The notes under the pieces are model-generated. The model made no database searches. It was not told where the DNA came from and worked only from the letters and a program-made list of their open reading frames with translations. A stretch of 40,259 nucleotides of DNA from Rummeliibacillus sp. POC4 (GTDB taxonomy: Bacteria > Bacillota > Bacilli > Bacillales_A > Planococcaceae). Both the position numbers and the translations under genes were made by a program. The stretch is taken from NCBI RefSeq assembly GCF_003576525.1, contig NZ_QWUA01000047.1, forward strand, positions 1 to 40,259, written 5' to 3'. Of the stretch, positions 7,731 to 17,886 are shown one piece after another; positions within the stretch are counted from its first letter, which is position 1; each line of letters opens with the position of its first letter.

Positions 7731-8551
7731 TACTTCAACTGTTCATGTGCTTCTTTTACTAACGAAGCAAAATCTGTGTAGGATTTTATTTCTTCCCCAG
7801 CTTTTGGATTATAAAGATGGAATAAGAATTCAATATTCCCCTCACCACCTGTTATAGGTGAATAAGATGCATCTTTTACAACAAATCCTATAGATTCAGC
7901 GAATGTAGCGATTTTTTCTAGAACTTCTAAGTGCGTTTTTGCTTCCCGTACGACACCTTTTTTACCTACTTTTTCTTTACCTGCTTCAAATTGCGGTTTC
8001 ACTAGAGCAACCACATTCCCACCAGGTAAAAGAAGTGTTTTTAATACCGGCAAAATAAGTTCTAAAGAAATGAAAGATACATCGATTGTTGCAAAATTAG
8101 GTAAACCTTCTACTAAATCAGGAGCTGTTACATATCGAAAATTTGTCTTTTCCATCACTGTTACTCGATCATCCGAACGAATTTTCCAAGCTAATTGGTT
8201 CGAACCAACGTCTAATGCATAACAGTGTTTAGCACCATTCTGCAATGCACAATCGGTAAAACCGCCCGTAGAAGAACCGATATCTAGCATCAATTTGTCT
8301 TTGACATCTACATCAAACACCTTTAATGCTTTTTCTAATTTTAAACCGCCACGGCTTACATATGGTAATTGATGTCCTTTAATCGTCAATTCGCTATCGA
8401 CGGGAATTTTCTCTCCCGCCTTATCGATGCGAACTTCCTTTGAAAAAACTTGACCAGCCATAATCGTCCGTTTTGCCTTTTCTCTTGTTTCACATAAGCC
8501 ACGTTGTACCAATAATACGTCAACGCGTTCTTTTGGAATTTTTGTTGTCAT
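7730..8551 (-). CDS. tlyA: TlyA family rRNA 2'-O-methyltransferase / hemolysin-like protein (YqxC)
   Basis: A 273-residue protein with an N-terminal S4 RNA-binding domain (ERVDVLLVQRGLCETREKAK to SRGGLKLEKAL) and a C-terminal FtsJ/RrmJ-like SAM-dependent methyltransferase domain (MLDIGSSTGGFTDCAL, CYALDVGSNQLAWK, FATIDVSFISLELILP, GNVVALVKPQFE). TlyA homologues 2'-O-methylate cytidines of 16S and/or 23S rRNA; which site this one uses cannot be told. Its ATG overlaps the dxs stop by one base (TAATG), so translation is coupled and it is the last gene of the xseA-xseB-ispA-dxs-tlyA unit. Confidence 0.93.
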   Translation of the reverse strand: MTTKIPKERVDVLLVQRGLCETREKAKRTIMAGQVFSKEVRIDKAGEKIPVDSELTIKGHQLPYVSRGGLKLEKALKVFDVDVKDKLMLDIGSSTGGFTDCALQNGAKHCYALDVGSNQLAWKIRSDDRVTVMEKTNFRYVTAPDLVEGLPNFATIDVSFISLELILPVLKTLLLPGGNVVALVKPQFEAGKEKVGKKGVVREAKTHLEVLEKIATFAESIGFVVKDASYSPITGGEGNIEFLFHLYNPKAGEEIKSYTDFASLVKEAHEQLK

Positions 8552-10464
8552 TATGCTTTTAAACCTGCTTGCTTTTTTGAATTTTTTGCGATTAAATTGT
8601 CGATTTTGTTTGCAGCTTCCTCGTCTGTAATATGCAAATCACGAAGCAACAAATCTACACTACCGTGTTCAACGAAAGTATCTGGTATACCCATTCGATC
8701 AATCATATCTGTTGAATAACCATGATCATTCGCAAATTCCAGTACAGCACTACCAAAGCCACCTTCAAGCATCGCTTCTTCAATGGTTAAGATTGGTTTG
8801 CCGCTTTGCATAAGACGATGTAACATTTCTTCGTCCATTGGTTTGATGAATCGTGCATTGACGATTTCAACATTTATACCCTTTATAGCTAGAATATTGG
8901 CTGCACGCTCAGCTAATGAAATTGTAGTACCAAATGTTACGATTGCTGCATCTTTACCTTTCCTTAGTACTTCCCATGTACCAATCGGAATATCATGTAA
9001 TTCAGCATCCATTGGCACACCTAAACCATTACCACGCGGATAGCGAAGAGCAATTGGACCATCTTCATAATCAAATGCCGTTTTAACCATATGTTGACCT
9101 TCGTTTTCGTCTTTTGGCATCATGATGACAATATTCGGCATGTGACGCAAAAATGCAATGTCAAATACACCTTGGTGTGTCTCTCCATCTGCACCAACTA
9201 ATCCAGCACGATCAATACCTATAACTACATTTAAGTTTTGACGACAAATATCATGTAGCATTTGATCGTAAGCACGCTGTAAGAATGTAGAATAAATTGC
9301 TAAGAACGGTTTTGTACCAGCAGCAGCCATACCTGCAGCCATTGTAGCCGCATGCTGTTCTGCAATCCCAACATCATAAAAACGACTTGGAAATTCTTTT
9401 GCAAATCCTTCTAATTTTGAACCTACAGGCATTGCTGGTGTAATGGCTACTACTCGATCATCTTGACGAGCGATCCGAGAAACTGTATCCGCGATCAACT
9501 TGGACCAACCAGGTGCTGCTGTTTTTGACTTAACAAAGTCCCCTGTTTCAATTTTATATGGGCCAGTACCGTGCCAAGTACCAATTTTATCGTTTTCAGC
9601 TGGTAAATACCCTTTACCTTTTTTCGTGATTACGTGAATAATAACAGGTCCTTGCATTTTCTTAGCGTTTTGCAATGTGTCTTCGAGCATTTCAAAATTA
9701 TGACCATCTATTGGTCCAAGATAAGTAAAACCAAGTTCTTCAAAGAATACACCAGAAACAAGTAAATATTTTAAACTATCTTTCACTCTTTCAGCTGTAG
9801 ATGCTAATTTTCCACCTACTGCTGGTATTTTCTTTAATAACATTTCTAAATCGTCTTTTACTTTATTGTATTGGCTCGCTGTGCGAAGGCGACCTAAAAT
9901 ATTATGAACTGCACCAACATTTGGTGCGATAGACATTTCATTATCATTTAAAATGACGATCATATTTGTTTTTTTGTGACCAATATGATTCAACGCTTCC
10001 AGTGCCATACCACCTGTTAAAGCACCATCACCTATAATTGGAACAATGTAATTTTGTTCCCCTTTTACATCACGTGCTGCTGCCATACCCATAGCTGCAG
10101 AAAGTGATGTTGAACTATGTCCAGTTTCCCACACATCATGTTCACTTTCGATACGTTTTGGAAAACCACATAATCCCTTGTATTGTCGAAGTGTATCAAA
10201 TTCTGATGCACGACCTGTAAGGATTTTATGAACGTAAGCTTGATGTCCAACATCAAATAGAAGTTTATCTTTCGGACTATTAAAAGCACGATGAAGTGCG
10301 ATTGTTAGCTCAACAACCCCTAAATTTGGACCGATATGTCCACCTGTATTCGAACATTTTTTGATTAGAAACTTTCGAATATCATAGCTTAAGTCACGAA
10401 GTTGTTTTGAATTTAATTCTTTTAAGAAGGATGGACTTGAGATACTATTTAAATCCATCGCCAT
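8551..10464 (-). CDS. dxs: 1-deoxy-D-xylulose-5-phosphate synthase
   Basis: First enzyme of the MEP isoprenoid pathway: condenses pyruvate and glyceraldehyde 3-phosphate using thiamine diphosphate. Family motifs are present in order: [26 protein letters not shown], the ThDP/Mg2+ motif [43 protein letters not shown] with the catalytic glutamate, and [15 protein letters not shown]. The preferred start is the ATG at 10464, six bases after AAAAGG, giving MAMDLNSI (637 residues); a second ATG two codons on is also possible. It lies between ispA and tlyA, so two isoprenoid genes are adjacent. Confidence 0.97.
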   Translation of the reverse strand: MAMDLNSISSPSFLKELNSKQLRDLSYDIRKFLIKKCSNTGGHIGPNLGVVELTIALHRAFNSPKDKLLFDVGHQAYVHKILTGRASEFDTLRQYKGLCGFPKRIESEHDVWETGHSSTSLSAAMGMAAARDVKGEQNYIVPIIGDGALTGGMALEALNHIGHKKTNMIVILNDNEMSIAPNVGAVHNILGRLRTASQYNKVKDDLEMLLKKIPAVGGKLASTAERVKDSLKYLLVSGVFFEELGFTYLGPIDGHNFEMLEDTLQNAKKMQGPVIIHVITKKGKGYLPAENDKIGTWHGTGPYKIETGDFVKSKTAAPGWSKLIADTVSRIARQDDRVVAITPAMPVGSKLEGFAKEFPSRFYDVGIAEQHAATMAAGMAAAGTKPFLAIYSTFLQRAYDQMLHDICRQNLNVVIGIDRAGLVGADGETHQGVFDIAFLRHMPNIVIMMPKDENEGQHMVKTAFDYEDGPIALRYPRGNGLGVPMDAELHDIPIGTWEVLRKGKDAAIVTFGTTISLAERAANILAIKGINVEIVNARFIKPMDEEMLHRLMQSGKPILTIEEAMLEGGFGSAVLEFANDHGYSTDMIDRMGIPDTFVEHGSVDLLLRDLHITDEEAANKIDNLIAKNSKKQAGLKA

Positions 10465-10550
10465 CACACACCTTTTCATTGTAGATTCATCGCACATTGT
10501 TTTTTACCATTATAGCAGTGATAAACAATTGCACAAAATTAAAAGAGTTT

Positions 10551-11435
10551 TTATTTGTTACGATGAACAATATATTCGGCAAATTCTTTTAATAAATTAC
10601 TTTCAGATGGCAATTTTTCTAATGCTTCAATAGCTAAATTATAGTGTACATGAAGTTTGTCTTTTGCTCCATCTAAAGTTAAAAGTGCAGGATAAGTACT
10701 TTTATCACTTGCAACATCTTTTCCTGCTGTTTTTCCTAGTTGTTCTGTAGTTCCCACAATATCTAAAATATCATCTTGTATTTGGAAACATAAACCAATA
10801 TGATGAGCATATTCCACCAAAATGGCTTTTTCTTCTTCAGAGGCGCCTGCCAAGATAGCTCCTGATTCGATACTAAATCGAAGAATAGCTCCCGTTTTAT
10901 GGACATGCACTTTCTCTAGTTCAGGCAATGTTAGTGACTTTGTTTCTCCTTCTATATCAAGGATTTGTCCTCCTACCATACCTTCTGCGCCAGCTGCTAC
11001 GCTTAGTTTATCTATAAGTTCTAGACGTTTTTGAGCATCCACTTGTTCCATACGAGCTAAAATACCAAAGGCAATTGTATTTAATGCATCTCCTGCAAGA
11101 GTGGCAAAAGCATCTCCATATACTTTATGATTAGTTAATTTACCTCTGCGATAATCATCATTATCCATACTTGGAAGATCATCATGAATTAAAGAGTAGG
11201 TATGAATCATTTCAATGACAGCACCTACAGTATAAGCTGCATCATCTTCTACATTGAAATGGTCCATAACAGCTAGTACAAATAATGGTCTAACACGTTT
11301 ACCACCTGCATTTAATGAATAAAGCATAGCTTCTTTTAATATATCTGGTGCTGTAATTTCTTTTACAAGATCATTCATGCGTTTTTCAACCATTGGAATA
11401 TTCGCATTCATGAAGTCCTTTAAATGTTGCGTCAT
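10551..11435 (-). CDS. ispA: Farnesyl diphosphate synthase (geranyltranstransferase)
   Basis: Adds IPP units to DMAPP and GPP to give farnesyl diphosphate. The 294-residue protein has the first aspartate-rich motif in HDDLPSMDNDDYRRGK and the second in QIQDDILDIVG. It also has GGKRVRP for pyrophosphate binding and the KTG and GKTAGKDVASDKSTYP segments typical of the bacterial short-chain trans-prenyltransferases. Its ATG overlaps the xseB stop (ATGA), indicating coupled translation, and GAGGG lies just upstream. It supplies the precursor for quinone side chains and undecaprenyl phosphate. Confidence 0.96.
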   Translation of the reverse strand: MTQHLKDFMNANIPMVEKRMNDLVKEITAPDILKEAMLYSLNAGGKRVRPLFVLAVMDHFNVEDDAAYTVGAVIEMIHTYSLIHDDLPSMDNDDYRRGKLTNHKVYGDAFATLAGDALNTIAFGILARMEQVDAQKRLELIDKLSVAAGAEGMVGGQILDIEGETKSLTLPELEKVHVHKTGAILRFSIESGAILAGASEEEKAILVEYAHHIGLCFQIQDDILDIVGTTEQLGKTAGKDVASDKSTYPALLTLDGAKDKLHVHYNLAIEALEKLPSESNLLKEFAEYIVHRNK

Positions 11436-11674
11436 TTACCTTTTCCCTCTTCTCCTATTGGTTCAAACGGTGTTTCCTTGCCATTTTCATCCATAACAGA
11501 AACAAGTTGTTCTTCAGCTTTCGTTAACTGCTCATGGCAGTACTGTGATAATTGCATACCTTTTTTATATAATTCAATAGCATCCTCTAATGGTACATCA
11601 CCTTGTTCAAGTTGTTGAACAATTGCCTCTAAATCATTGATTGATGTAGCAAAAGTTTGTTTCTTACTAGTCAT
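11432..11674 (-). CDS. xseB: Exodeoxyribonuclease VII small subunit
   Basis: An 80-residue helical partner of XseA; several copies bind the large subunit to make the ssDNA exonuclease. The family core TFATSINDLEAIVQQLEQG and LEDAIELYKKGMQLSQYC is clear. GGGGGAGTAATGG precedes the ATG. It starts three bases after the xseA stop and overlaps ispA by four bases. Confidence 0.95.
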   Translation of the reverse strand: MTSKKQTFATSINDLEAIVQQLEQGDVPLEDAIELYKKGMQLSQYCHEQLTKAEEQLVSVMDENGKETPFEPIGEEGKGK

Positions 11675-11677
11675 CCA

Positions 11678-13030
11678 TTACTCCCCCTTATTTTCCTTTG
11701 TAATCGATGTGATTGTTGCATTTGCTGTACCGTCATGTAGATGAAATTCAACTTCATCGTGCTCTTTAATGTCTTTAATCGACTTTAGCACTTTTCCATT
11801 GTGATAAGTTAGACTATATCCTCGGGTCATAATAGATAAAGGATTAAGTGCCTCTAGTGTTCTAATGACCGAACGAAATTCTTCTTTTCTTAGATTAAGT
11901 TGTTGCAGAACTGCCTTTTTAAGCAATTTTTCATCATTTTCGACTCTCGTCTTTTCATAGCGTAATTGTTGCAATGGTGAGCAAAGCTGTAAGCGATGAT
12001 CTATTTGAGCAATAGAAAATTTTTGGTTTTTTACATAATCCCGAATACTTTGATGTAATCTATCTTCCATTCTTGAAATTTTTTCAATAAAAGGTCGATA
12101 GATTCGCTCTGGATACGCTAGTGGGTAGGATTTTTGTAAGCGCTCTAATTTTGATTTCTCGTGTTTAATACGAGCCTGTGTCAATTGGAATAATTGTGTT
12201 TTTCTTGTGAGCAAATATTTTGCCAGTTCTTCGCTACTAGGTACTGCACGCTTTGCAGCAGCAGTTGGTGTAGCAGCTCTCACATCAGCTACTAAATCTG
12301 CAATAGTCGTATCCGTTTCGTGACCAACCCCACTAATAACGGGAAGTGCACTTTCGAATATAGCTCTTGCTACGATTTCTTCATTGAATGCCCATAAATC
12401 TTCTATAGAGCCACCACCACGTGCCACGATTAACGTATCAATTTCAGGTGTATTATTTGCTTGTTCAATTGCTTTTACAATACTTTTCGCAGCATGTTCA
12501 CCCTGTACTAATGCTGGGAAAATAACGATATCCGCCAATTTATAATGTTGTTTAATGGTCGTACAGATATCTCGAATAGCTGCACCTGTTGTAGCTGTAA
12601 CGACGGCCACTTTTCTAGGGAAGGTTGGAATTGGCTTTTTATATAAATCCGAAAAAAGCCCTTCTTTTTGAAGTTTTTCTTTTAACTGCTCAAAAGCTAA
12701 ATATAAACTTCCAAGTCCATCTGGTTCCATTCCTTGTGCGTATAATTGATATTGTCCGCCACTTTCATAAACGTTTACGTCACCTTTAATCAGTACTTTC
12801 ATACCGCTTTCAGGATTAAACTTTAATCGTTTAGCACTGGAAGCGAACATAACTGATTTGATCTGTGCTTTTTCGTCTTTCAACGTAAAATAGACGTGGC
12901 CTGAGCCATGGTGTTTTACATTTGAAAGTTCCCCTTTTACATATACATTACGTAAATGAGGATCCACATCAAATTTCTTTTTTATATATTTTGTTAATGC
13001 TTGTACGGTTAAATAAGGTGTGCTTGTCAA
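11678..13030 (-). CDS. xseA: Exodeoxyribonuclease VII large subunit
   Basis: Catalytic subunit of exonuclease VII, which degrades single-stranded DNA from both ends. The 450-residue protein has an N-terminal OB-fold (residues 1-105, with GHVYFTLKDEKAQI), then the catalytic domain with VTATTGAAIRDI, RGGGSIEDLWAFNEE and SGVGHETDTTIADLVAD followed by RAATPTAAA, and long C-terminal coiled coils (about 265-400). It uses a TTG start nine bases after AAGGAG. First gene of the xseA-to-tlyA run; folD upstream is separated by a hairpin. Confidence 0.96.
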   Translation of the reverse strand: MTSTPYLTVQALTKYIKKKFDVDPHLRNVYVKGELSNVKHHGSGHVYFTLKDEKAQIKSVMFASSAKRLKFNPESGMKVLIKGDVNVYESGGQYQLYAQGMEPDGLGSLYLAFEQLKEKLQKEGLFSDLYKKPIPTFPRKVAVVTATTGAAIRDICTTIKQHYKLADIVIFPALVQGEHAAKSIVKAIEQANNTPEIDTLIVARGGGSIEDLWAFNEEIVARAIFESALPVISGVGHETDTTIADLVADVRAATPTAAAKRAVPSSEELAKYLLTRKTQLFQLTQARIKHEKSKLERLQKSYPLAYPERIYRPFIEKISRMEDRLHQSIRDYVKNQKFSIAQIDHRLQLCSPLQQLRYEKTRVENDEKLLKKAVLQQLNLRKEEFRSVIRTLEALNPLSIMTRGYSLTYHNGKVLKSIKDIKEHDEVEFHLHDGTANATITSITKENKGE

Positions 13031-13165
13031 ATCTTCAAACTCCTTATCTATCTACTTATTAGCGACTTTTATATTAACGCTTTATAATCATTTCTGTCCT
13101 TGGTCTTAGCTATCGATTCAAGTACTCAAGTGATTATTACAGTTGGTCGAGCCAGCCTTAACATT

Positions 13166-13200
13166 TAAAATAGGCTGTCTTTCGCTAGAAAAACAGCCTT
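13166..13200 (-). terminator. Probable terminator downstream of folD
   Basis: AGGCTGT (13172-13178) pairs with ACAGCCT (13193-13199), with extra TTT/AAA pairing inside the loop. A short T-rich stretch follows on the minus strand. Confidence 0.6.
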
Positions 13201-13236
13201 GACGTTACTATTTTACCTGTTTTGTGACCATTTGTC

Positions 13237-14088
13237 TTATGATAGCTTTTTTTTAGCAGATTGCAATGTATTGAATAATAACATTGTAATTGTCATTGGA
13301 CCAACGCCACCTGGAACTGGTGTAATTGCTGAAACTTTATCGATGACTGCATCAAAGTCTACATCACCACATAGTTTGCCATTTTCATCTCTGTCCATTC
13401 CGACATCAATAACGACAGCTCCATCTTTTACATGTTCTGCACCAATCATTTTTGCACGACCCGTTGCAACTACTAAAATATCTGCTTGTTTAGTTATAGC
13501 TTTTAAATCAGGTGTTTTTGAATGACAATATGTAACTGTTGCATCTTTTTGTAGTAATAGTTGTCCCATCGGAACGCCAACAATATGACTTCTACCTATT
13601 ACGACAGCATGTTTTCCCCTAATATCTACATTTGAATATTCGAGTAATTTCATAACACCAAATGGGGTACAAGGTAAGAATGTAGGTTGCCCTAACAGCA
13701 TTTTCCCTACACTAATTGGATGAAAACCATCAACATCTTTTTCTGGAGAGATTGTGGCGATTACTTTTTGTTCATCGATATGCTTTGGAAGTGGTAATTG
13801 AACTAAAATACCATCAATTGCTGGATTTTCGTTTAAACGTTCAATTTGTTGTAACAATGTTTCTTCTGTGACGTCTGCTGAAAGCTTGATAAGCTCTGAG
13901 TAGATTCCCATTTGTTCACATGATTTTTGTTTGTTCGAAACATACGTATGTGAGGCAGGATCGTCACCTACTAAAATAACTGCTAGACCTGGATTAATAC
14001 CTTGTTCTTTTAAAGCATTCACTTCTTGTTGAATGGATTTTCGAATTGTATTGCCAATTTCTTTACCGTTAATTAGTTTACCTGACAT
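13237..14088 (-). CDS. folD: Bifunctional methylenetetrahydrofolate dehydrogenase/cyclohydrolase
   Basis: Interconverts 5,10-methylene-THF and 10-formyl-THF with NADP. The 283-residue enzyme shows the substrate motif SHTYVSNKQKSCEQMGI with the conserved Tyr and Lys, DGILVQLPLPKHID, PCTPFGVMKLLEY, the Rossmann signature VVIGRSHIVGVPMGQLL and the C-terminal DVDFDAV..ITPVPGGVGPMTITMLL. GGGAG precedes the ATG. It links to glycine cleavage in this window through the shared methylene-THF pool. nusB lies 38 bases upstream in the same direction, so the two are probably cotranscribed. Confidence 0.97.
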   Translation of the reverse strand: MSGKLINGKEIGNTIRKSIQQEVNALKEQGINPGLAVILVGDDPASHTYVSNKQKSCEQMGIYSELIKLSADVTEETLLQQIERLNENPAIDGILVQLPLPKHIDEQKVIATISPEKDVDGFHPISVGKMLLGQPTFLPCTPFGVMKLLEYSNVDIRGKHAVVIGRSHIVGVPMGQLLLQKDATVTYCHSKTPDLKAITKQADILVVATGRAKMIGAEHVKDGAVVIDVGMDRDENGKLCGDVDFDAVIDKVSAITPVPGGVGPMTITMLLFNTLQSAKKKLS

Positions 14089-14126
14089 CTTGTTAACACT
14101 CCCAAATTCAGCTTTTTTGTAATATA

Positions 14127-14501
14127 TTATGCGAATTTTGATAATACACCATTTACAAATTTACTTGATTTGTCGTCACCAAATGTTTTACTTAGCTCAA
14201 TTGCCTCGTTTAATACAACACTTTTTGGAGTTTCTGGTGTATACATCAATTCATAAGCCGCTAAGCGTAAAATTGTGCGTTCAATTTTCGCTATGCGATC
14301 GAATGACCAATTTTCAAGTTTTTCCGCTAATGCAGTATCAATTTCTGATTGATGTTGAACAGTTCCAGATACTAATTTTTCATAAAATGCATCTGTTCTT
14401 TCTTCCATAACGTGTTCCATTGCTTCTTGAATTGTTAACTCTGTATTTTCTAGTTGAAAAAGTGTTTGTAAGGCTTTTTCACGCGCTTCTCGTCGCTTCA
14501 T
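14127..14501 (-). CDS. nusB: Transcription antitermination factor NusB
   Basis: An all-helical 124-residue RNA-binding protein that, with NusE (S10), binds boxA of rRNA leaders and prevents early termination. The family landmarks RREAREKALQTLFQLE at the N-terminus, the central LENWSFDRIAKIERTILRLA and the C-terminal PKSVVLNEAIELSKTFGDDK followed by FVNGVL are all present. AAAGGAGAACAAATTAAC precedes the ATG. The yqhY terminator and about 400 non-coding bases upstream mean that it needs its own promoter. Confidence 0.96.
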   Translation of the reverse strand: MKRREAREKALQTLFQLENTELTIQEAMEHVMEERTDAFYEKLVSGTVQHQSEIDTALAEKLENWSFDRIAKIERTILRLAAYELMYTPETPKSVVLNEAIELSKTFGDDKSSKFVNGVLSKFA

Positions 14502-14588
14502 GTTAATTTGTTCTCCTTTATACTACTACATCTGGTTATTGTGAGGCACTATTTATTGAAAAATAGCAAGTATCATCACAAAAAGTCC

Positions 14589-14617
14589 ATTATGTGAAGT
14601 GTTTCATTTGTTTACAA
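14589..14617 (-). promoter_or_regulatory. Candidate sigma-A promoter for nusB
   Basis: Minus strand TTGTAA (14612-14617), a 17-base spacer and CATAAT (14589-14594), about 80 bases before nusB. It matches four and five of six consensus bases. Confidence 0.4.
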
Positions 14618-14880
14618 GTATTTTTATTCTATCATAAAAAAGCCTGAACCGCATGGATTGTTATATGTTTAGAAAAATCAAAATAATATATTAAGAAATA
14701 AATGGTAATTGACGAAATTTCAGGTGTAATCATAGCATTTCGAGCCTCAATCTACGGTCATTGAAGTTTAATTTTCAAAATTGCTATTCTAAATAAGAAA
14801 ATGAGTTAATCCACATTTTCATACTTTTTAAATCCTCCAGAACTCATTTATGTACACTTTCTTTTTCTTCTTCAGCAAAA
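14618..14880. other. Non-coding stretch upstream of nusB
   Basis: About 260 AT-rich bases between the nusB promoter candidate and the yqhY terminator. I see no gene, clear hairpin or repeat in it. Confidence 0.4.
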
Positions 14881-14914
14881 ACAAAAAAGATGCCCGTAAA
14901 GGCATCTTTTTTGT
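14881..14914 (-). terminator. Terminator of the accB-accC-yqhY operon
   Basis: A perfect 14-bp stem, ACAAAAAAGATGCC with GGCATCTTTTTTGT, around CGTAAA. T6 is in the minus-strand 3' arm. It starts at the yqhY stop codon. Confidence 0.9.
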
Positions 14915-15324
14915 TAGTTATCAGTTTTTGCGTCGTTCACCTGGTCAAATAAAATCCCAGTAATATGTACATTCACTTCTTTTGTTGTGTGAGATGTCAT
15001 ATTGGCAATTGCTTCTCGGATTTGAGTTTGAACTTGTTTTGCTACTTTAGCTACAGATACTCCATATTGTACAAAACAATAGACATCCACAATTAAGCCT
15101 TCTTCAGTCCACTCTGTTTTAATCCCTTTACCATGAACTTTTTTACCGAATTTTTCTACAACACCAGTTGCGAAGTTACCTCTTGTTTTAGAGACCCCTT
15201 CTACTTCTGTTGTAGCAATTCCCGCAATAACTTCAATGACTTCAGGTGCAACCTCAATCTTACCCAATTCATCCTTACCAGAAGGTGTATTTTGAGGTAG
15301 AGATTGTACGACTTTTTCAGCCAT
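14914..15324 (-). CDS. yqhY: Asp23/Gls24 family envelope stress protein YqhY
   Basis: A 136-residue protein with the DUF322/Asp23 fold: GKIEVAPEVIEVIAGIATTEVEGV, then VDVYCFVQYGVSVAKVAKQV and VNVHITGILF. In B. subtilis YqhY sits in the accB-accC operon and its loss selects acetyl-CoA carboxylase mutations, so it is thought to tune malonyl-CoA synthesis. The same arrangement here (22 bases after accC, ending in a shared terminator) supports that role. The ATG at 15324 lies nine bases after AAAGGGG and is preferred over a GTG six codons upstream. Confidence 0.9.
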   Translation of the reverse strand: MAEKVVQSLPQNTPSGKDELGKIEVAPEVIEVIAGIATTEVEGVSKTRGNFATGVVEKFGKKVHGKGIKTEWTEEGLIVDVYCFVQYGVSVAKVAKQVQTQIREAIANMTSHTTKEVNVHITGILFDQVNDAKTDN

Positions 15325-15345
15325 AGAGTTCGCCCCTTTCACTTA

Positions 15346-16701
15346 TTAAGAATTCATAACGTCATTTTCTTCAAGGAATTTTGTATTAAATTTCCCTGAT
15401 TTAAATACTTCATGATCCATTAGTTTTTCGTGGAAAGGAATTGTTGTATGGATTCCAGGTCCTTCAACAATAAATTCACCTAAAGCTCGTTTCATTTTAG
15501 CAATGGCTTCTTCACGAGTATCAGCATGTACAATTAGTTTTGCAACCATTGAATCGTAATAAGGTGGAATTGCATAACCAGGATACATTGCTGAATCAAT
15601 GCGGATTCCATTACCACCAGGAGCTAAATAATTTTCAACTTTACCTGGAGATGGCATGAAGTTTTTAGATGGATTTTCTGCATTGATACGACATTCAATC
15701 GCCCAACCATTCACTTTCACATCTTCTTGTTTATACACCAATTTTTCACCAGATGCAATTTTTAACTGTTCACGAACTAAATCGATACCTGTAATTGCTT
15801 CTGTAACTGGGTGTTCTACTTGGATACGAGTATTCATCTCCATAAAGTAGAACTTGTCCTCTTTGTAATCATATATAAATTCAACAGTACCTGCACCACG
15901 ATAACCACAAGCTTTTGCTGCTTTAACAGCTGCTTCACCCATTTCAGCACGACGTTCTTCTGATAAAGCTGGAGAAGGTGCTTCTTCAACTAATTTTTGC
16001 ATACGTCTTTGAACAGTACAATCACGTTCACCTAAATGGATTGTGTGACCATAGTTATCAGCTAATACTTGAATTTCGCAGTGACGGAAATCTTCTATGA
16101 ATTTTTCTAAGTATACGCCAGGGTTCCCGAAAGCAGCAGCTGCTTCTTTTTGAGTGATTTGCACACCTTTGATCAAGTCTGCTTCATCACGTGCAACACG
16201 GATCCCTTTACCCCCACCACCGGCAGTAGCTTTAATAATAACTGGATATCCAATTTCTTTTGCTACTTCAACGGCTTCGTGTTCATCTGCTACTAGACCT
16301 TTTGAACCTGGAACAGTTGGAACACCTGCGGCAATCATTGTATCTTTTGCAATATCTTTGATCCCCATAATTTTAATGGCATCTGAAGTTGGTCCGATAA
16401 AAGTAATTCCTGCATCTTCACAAGCTTCTGCAAAGCTAGCATTTTCAGCAAGGAAACCATATCCTGGGTGGATACCATCGCAACCTGTTTTTTCAGCTAC
16501 AGTTAGAATTCGATCAATTTTTAAATAACTATCACTAGAAAATTTTGAACCGATACAATAAGCTTCATCAGCTAATTGTACATGAAGTGCATCACTATCT
16601 GCTTCTGAATAAACAGCTACAGATTGAATCCCCAATTCTTTACATGCACGAATAATACGTACCGCGATTTCACCGCGATTTGCGATTAATACTTTTTTCA
16701 T
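15346..16701 (-). CDS. accC: Biotin carboxylase subunit of acetyl-CoA carboxylase
   Basis: ATP-dependent carboxylation of the biotin carried by AccB, using bicarbonate; first step of fatty acid synthesis. The 451-residue protein begins [20 protein letters not shown], has the ATP-grasp glycine loop [35 protein letters not shown], the metal/catalytic segment [18 protein letters not shown] and the C-terminal ECRINAENP. Length matches the family. AGGGAGGTTTACCAC precedes the ATG, 15 bases after accB. Confidence 0.98.
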   Translation of the reverse strand: MKKVLIANRGEIAVRIIRACKELGIQSVAVYSEADSDALHVQLADEAYCIGSKFSSDSYLKIDRILTVAEKTGCDGIHPGYGFLAENASFAEACEDAGITFIGPTSDAIKIMGIKDIAKDTMIAAGVPTVPGSKGLVADEHEAVEVAKEIGYPVIIKATAGGGGKGIRVARDEADLIKGVQITQKEAAAAFGNPGVYLEKFIEDFRHCEIQVLADNYGHTIHLGERDCTVQRRMQKLVEEAPSPALSEERRAEMGEAAVKAAKACGYRGAGTVEFIYDYKEDKFYFMEMNTRIQVEHPVTEAITGIDLVREQLKIASGEKLVYKQEDVKVNGWAIECRINAENPSKNFMPSPGKVENYLAPGGNGIRIDSAMYPGYAIPPYYDSMVAKLIVHADTREEAIAKMKRALGEFIVEGPGIHTTIPFHEKLMDHEVFKSGKFNTKFLEENDVMNS

Positions 16702-16715
16702 GTGGTAAACCTCCC

Positions 16716-17225
16716 TTAGTTTTCTTTTACAAGGAATAAAGGTTGACCGTATTCCACTAATTCGCCGTCATTTACCAGAATTTCAACAATTTCCCCTTGT
16801 ACTTCTGCTTCAATTTCATTGAATAGTTTCATCGCTTCTACGATACAAACAACAGATTCTTCGCCCACTTTGTCTCCTACTTGAACGAATGCTGGAGATT
16901 CAGGATTTGGCGCTTTATAGAAAGTACCAACCATTGGTGACACGATTTTGTGTAATGATGCATCATTTGCTACTTCAGCTTTTGGTGCTGTTTTTTCTGC
17001 AACTGGTGCTACTGGTGCTTTTGGCGCTTCAACAACTGGTGCTGCTGGTGCTGTTTGCGCTGGTGTAACTGTTTTAGCAACTGGTGCAGGTGCATCAGTT
17101 ACAATAGTTTTAGTACCATTCTTTTTAAGTTTCACTTTAGTGTCATCTACTTCATATACGAATTCATCGATTGATGAAGCATCTACTAACTTAATAATTT
17201 CGCGAATTTCTTGAATTTTCAACAT
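16716..17225 (-). CDS. accB: Biotin carboxyl carrier protein of acetyl-CoA carboxylase
   Basis: Carries carboxybiotin between AccC and the carboxyltransferase AccAD. The 169-residue protein has an N-terminal helical part ([15 protein letters not shown]), a flexible linker rich in Ala, Pro and Val (about residues 40-90), and a C-terminal biotinyl domain with the target lysine in [18 protein letters not shown] and the thumb segment before it. The ATG at 17225 is six bases after AGGGGAG; in-frame upstream residues are discarded. It heads accB-accC-yqhY, separate from spoIIIA. Confidence 0.96.
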   Translation of the reverse strand: MLKIQEIREIIKLVDASSIDEFVYEVDDTKVKLKKNGTKTIVTDAPAPVAKTVTPAQTAPAAPVVEAPKAPVAPVAEKTAPKAEVANDASLHKIVSPMVGTFYKAPNPESPAFVQVGDKVGEESVVCIVEAMKLFNEIEAEVQGEIVEILVNDGELVEYGQPLFLVKEN

Positions 17226-17340
17226 ACATTGCTCCCCTAACTTTTGTGTAATATAATACATCCCTTATTCTATCGCGTTTATTACAATTTTTAAACACTT
17301 ATTTAAAAATTATCATTATTCAAGAAAATTCGCTCAAAAT

Positions 17341-17886
17341 TCAGTTAATTGTTTCAGATTGAAAATCCACGACTACTTTTCCAGTCTCATTCATCTCTTT
17401 TTTTACGACATAAATGATCTCATTTGCTTTTGTTTTTGATAATTCGTTTGCCTGTACTGTAACACGAATTTGGTTGTCCTCAGCTCGTACAAAAGCATCA
17501 GAATATCCTAAAGTTTTGATCAACATTTCTAACATTGCTTCGTTAGACTCATCTTTAGTAATTGCATCAATTTCGTTAAATGCATCATTTTTTTCTTCGG
17601 CAGTATATTGTGATGAAGCAATTTTTTGAGTTAATGTTTCTTTTAATTCACTACGTTTGTTCTGTAATTCCATACGCATCTCTTCAAACAGATGACTTTC
17701 TGTTGTTACTGGAGTAGTTTTTCCTGTTTTACTAGCAATATCACTGATTTGTGTGTCCTTTAACGAATCGCTAAAAATTGCCAGTCCATTAAATGGTGTC
17801 ACAGGATTAGACAAATAATACACTGAGATAACCGCAACTAAACTTAGTAATGTTAAAAACCATACTGCTTTCTTTTTTACTTTCAA
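17341..17886 (-). CDS. spoIIIAH: Stage III sporulation protein AH
   Basis: Mother-cell half of the SpoIIIAH-SpoIIQ channel joining mother cell and forespore. The 181-residue protein has one N-terminal membrane segment (KKAVWFLTLLSLVAVISVYYL), a variable low-complexity stretch, then a C-terminal YscJ/FliF-like ring domain. That domain's wording matches B. subtilis: SELKETLTQKIASSQYTAEEK, LEMLIKTLGYSDAFVRAEDN, IRVTVQANELSKTKANEI. The TTG start at 17886 is seven bases after AAAGGAGG. It is shorter than the 218 of B. subtilis mainly in the linker. It is the best-preserved gene of the locus. Confidence 0.92.
   Translation of the reverse strand: MKVKKKAVWFLTLLSLVAVISVYYLSNPVTPFNGLAIFSDSLKDTQISDIASKTGKTTPVTTESHLFEEMRMELQNKRSELKETLTQKIASSQYTAEEKNDAFNEIDAITKDESNEAMLEMLIKTLGYSDAFVRAEDNQIRVTVQANELSKTKANEIIYVVKKEMNETGKVVVDFQSETIN

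Noticed and set aside
16948-17214. An 88-codon plus-strand frame rich in Ala, Gly and Thr
   Set aside because: It is the antisense of the AccB Ala/Pro linker.
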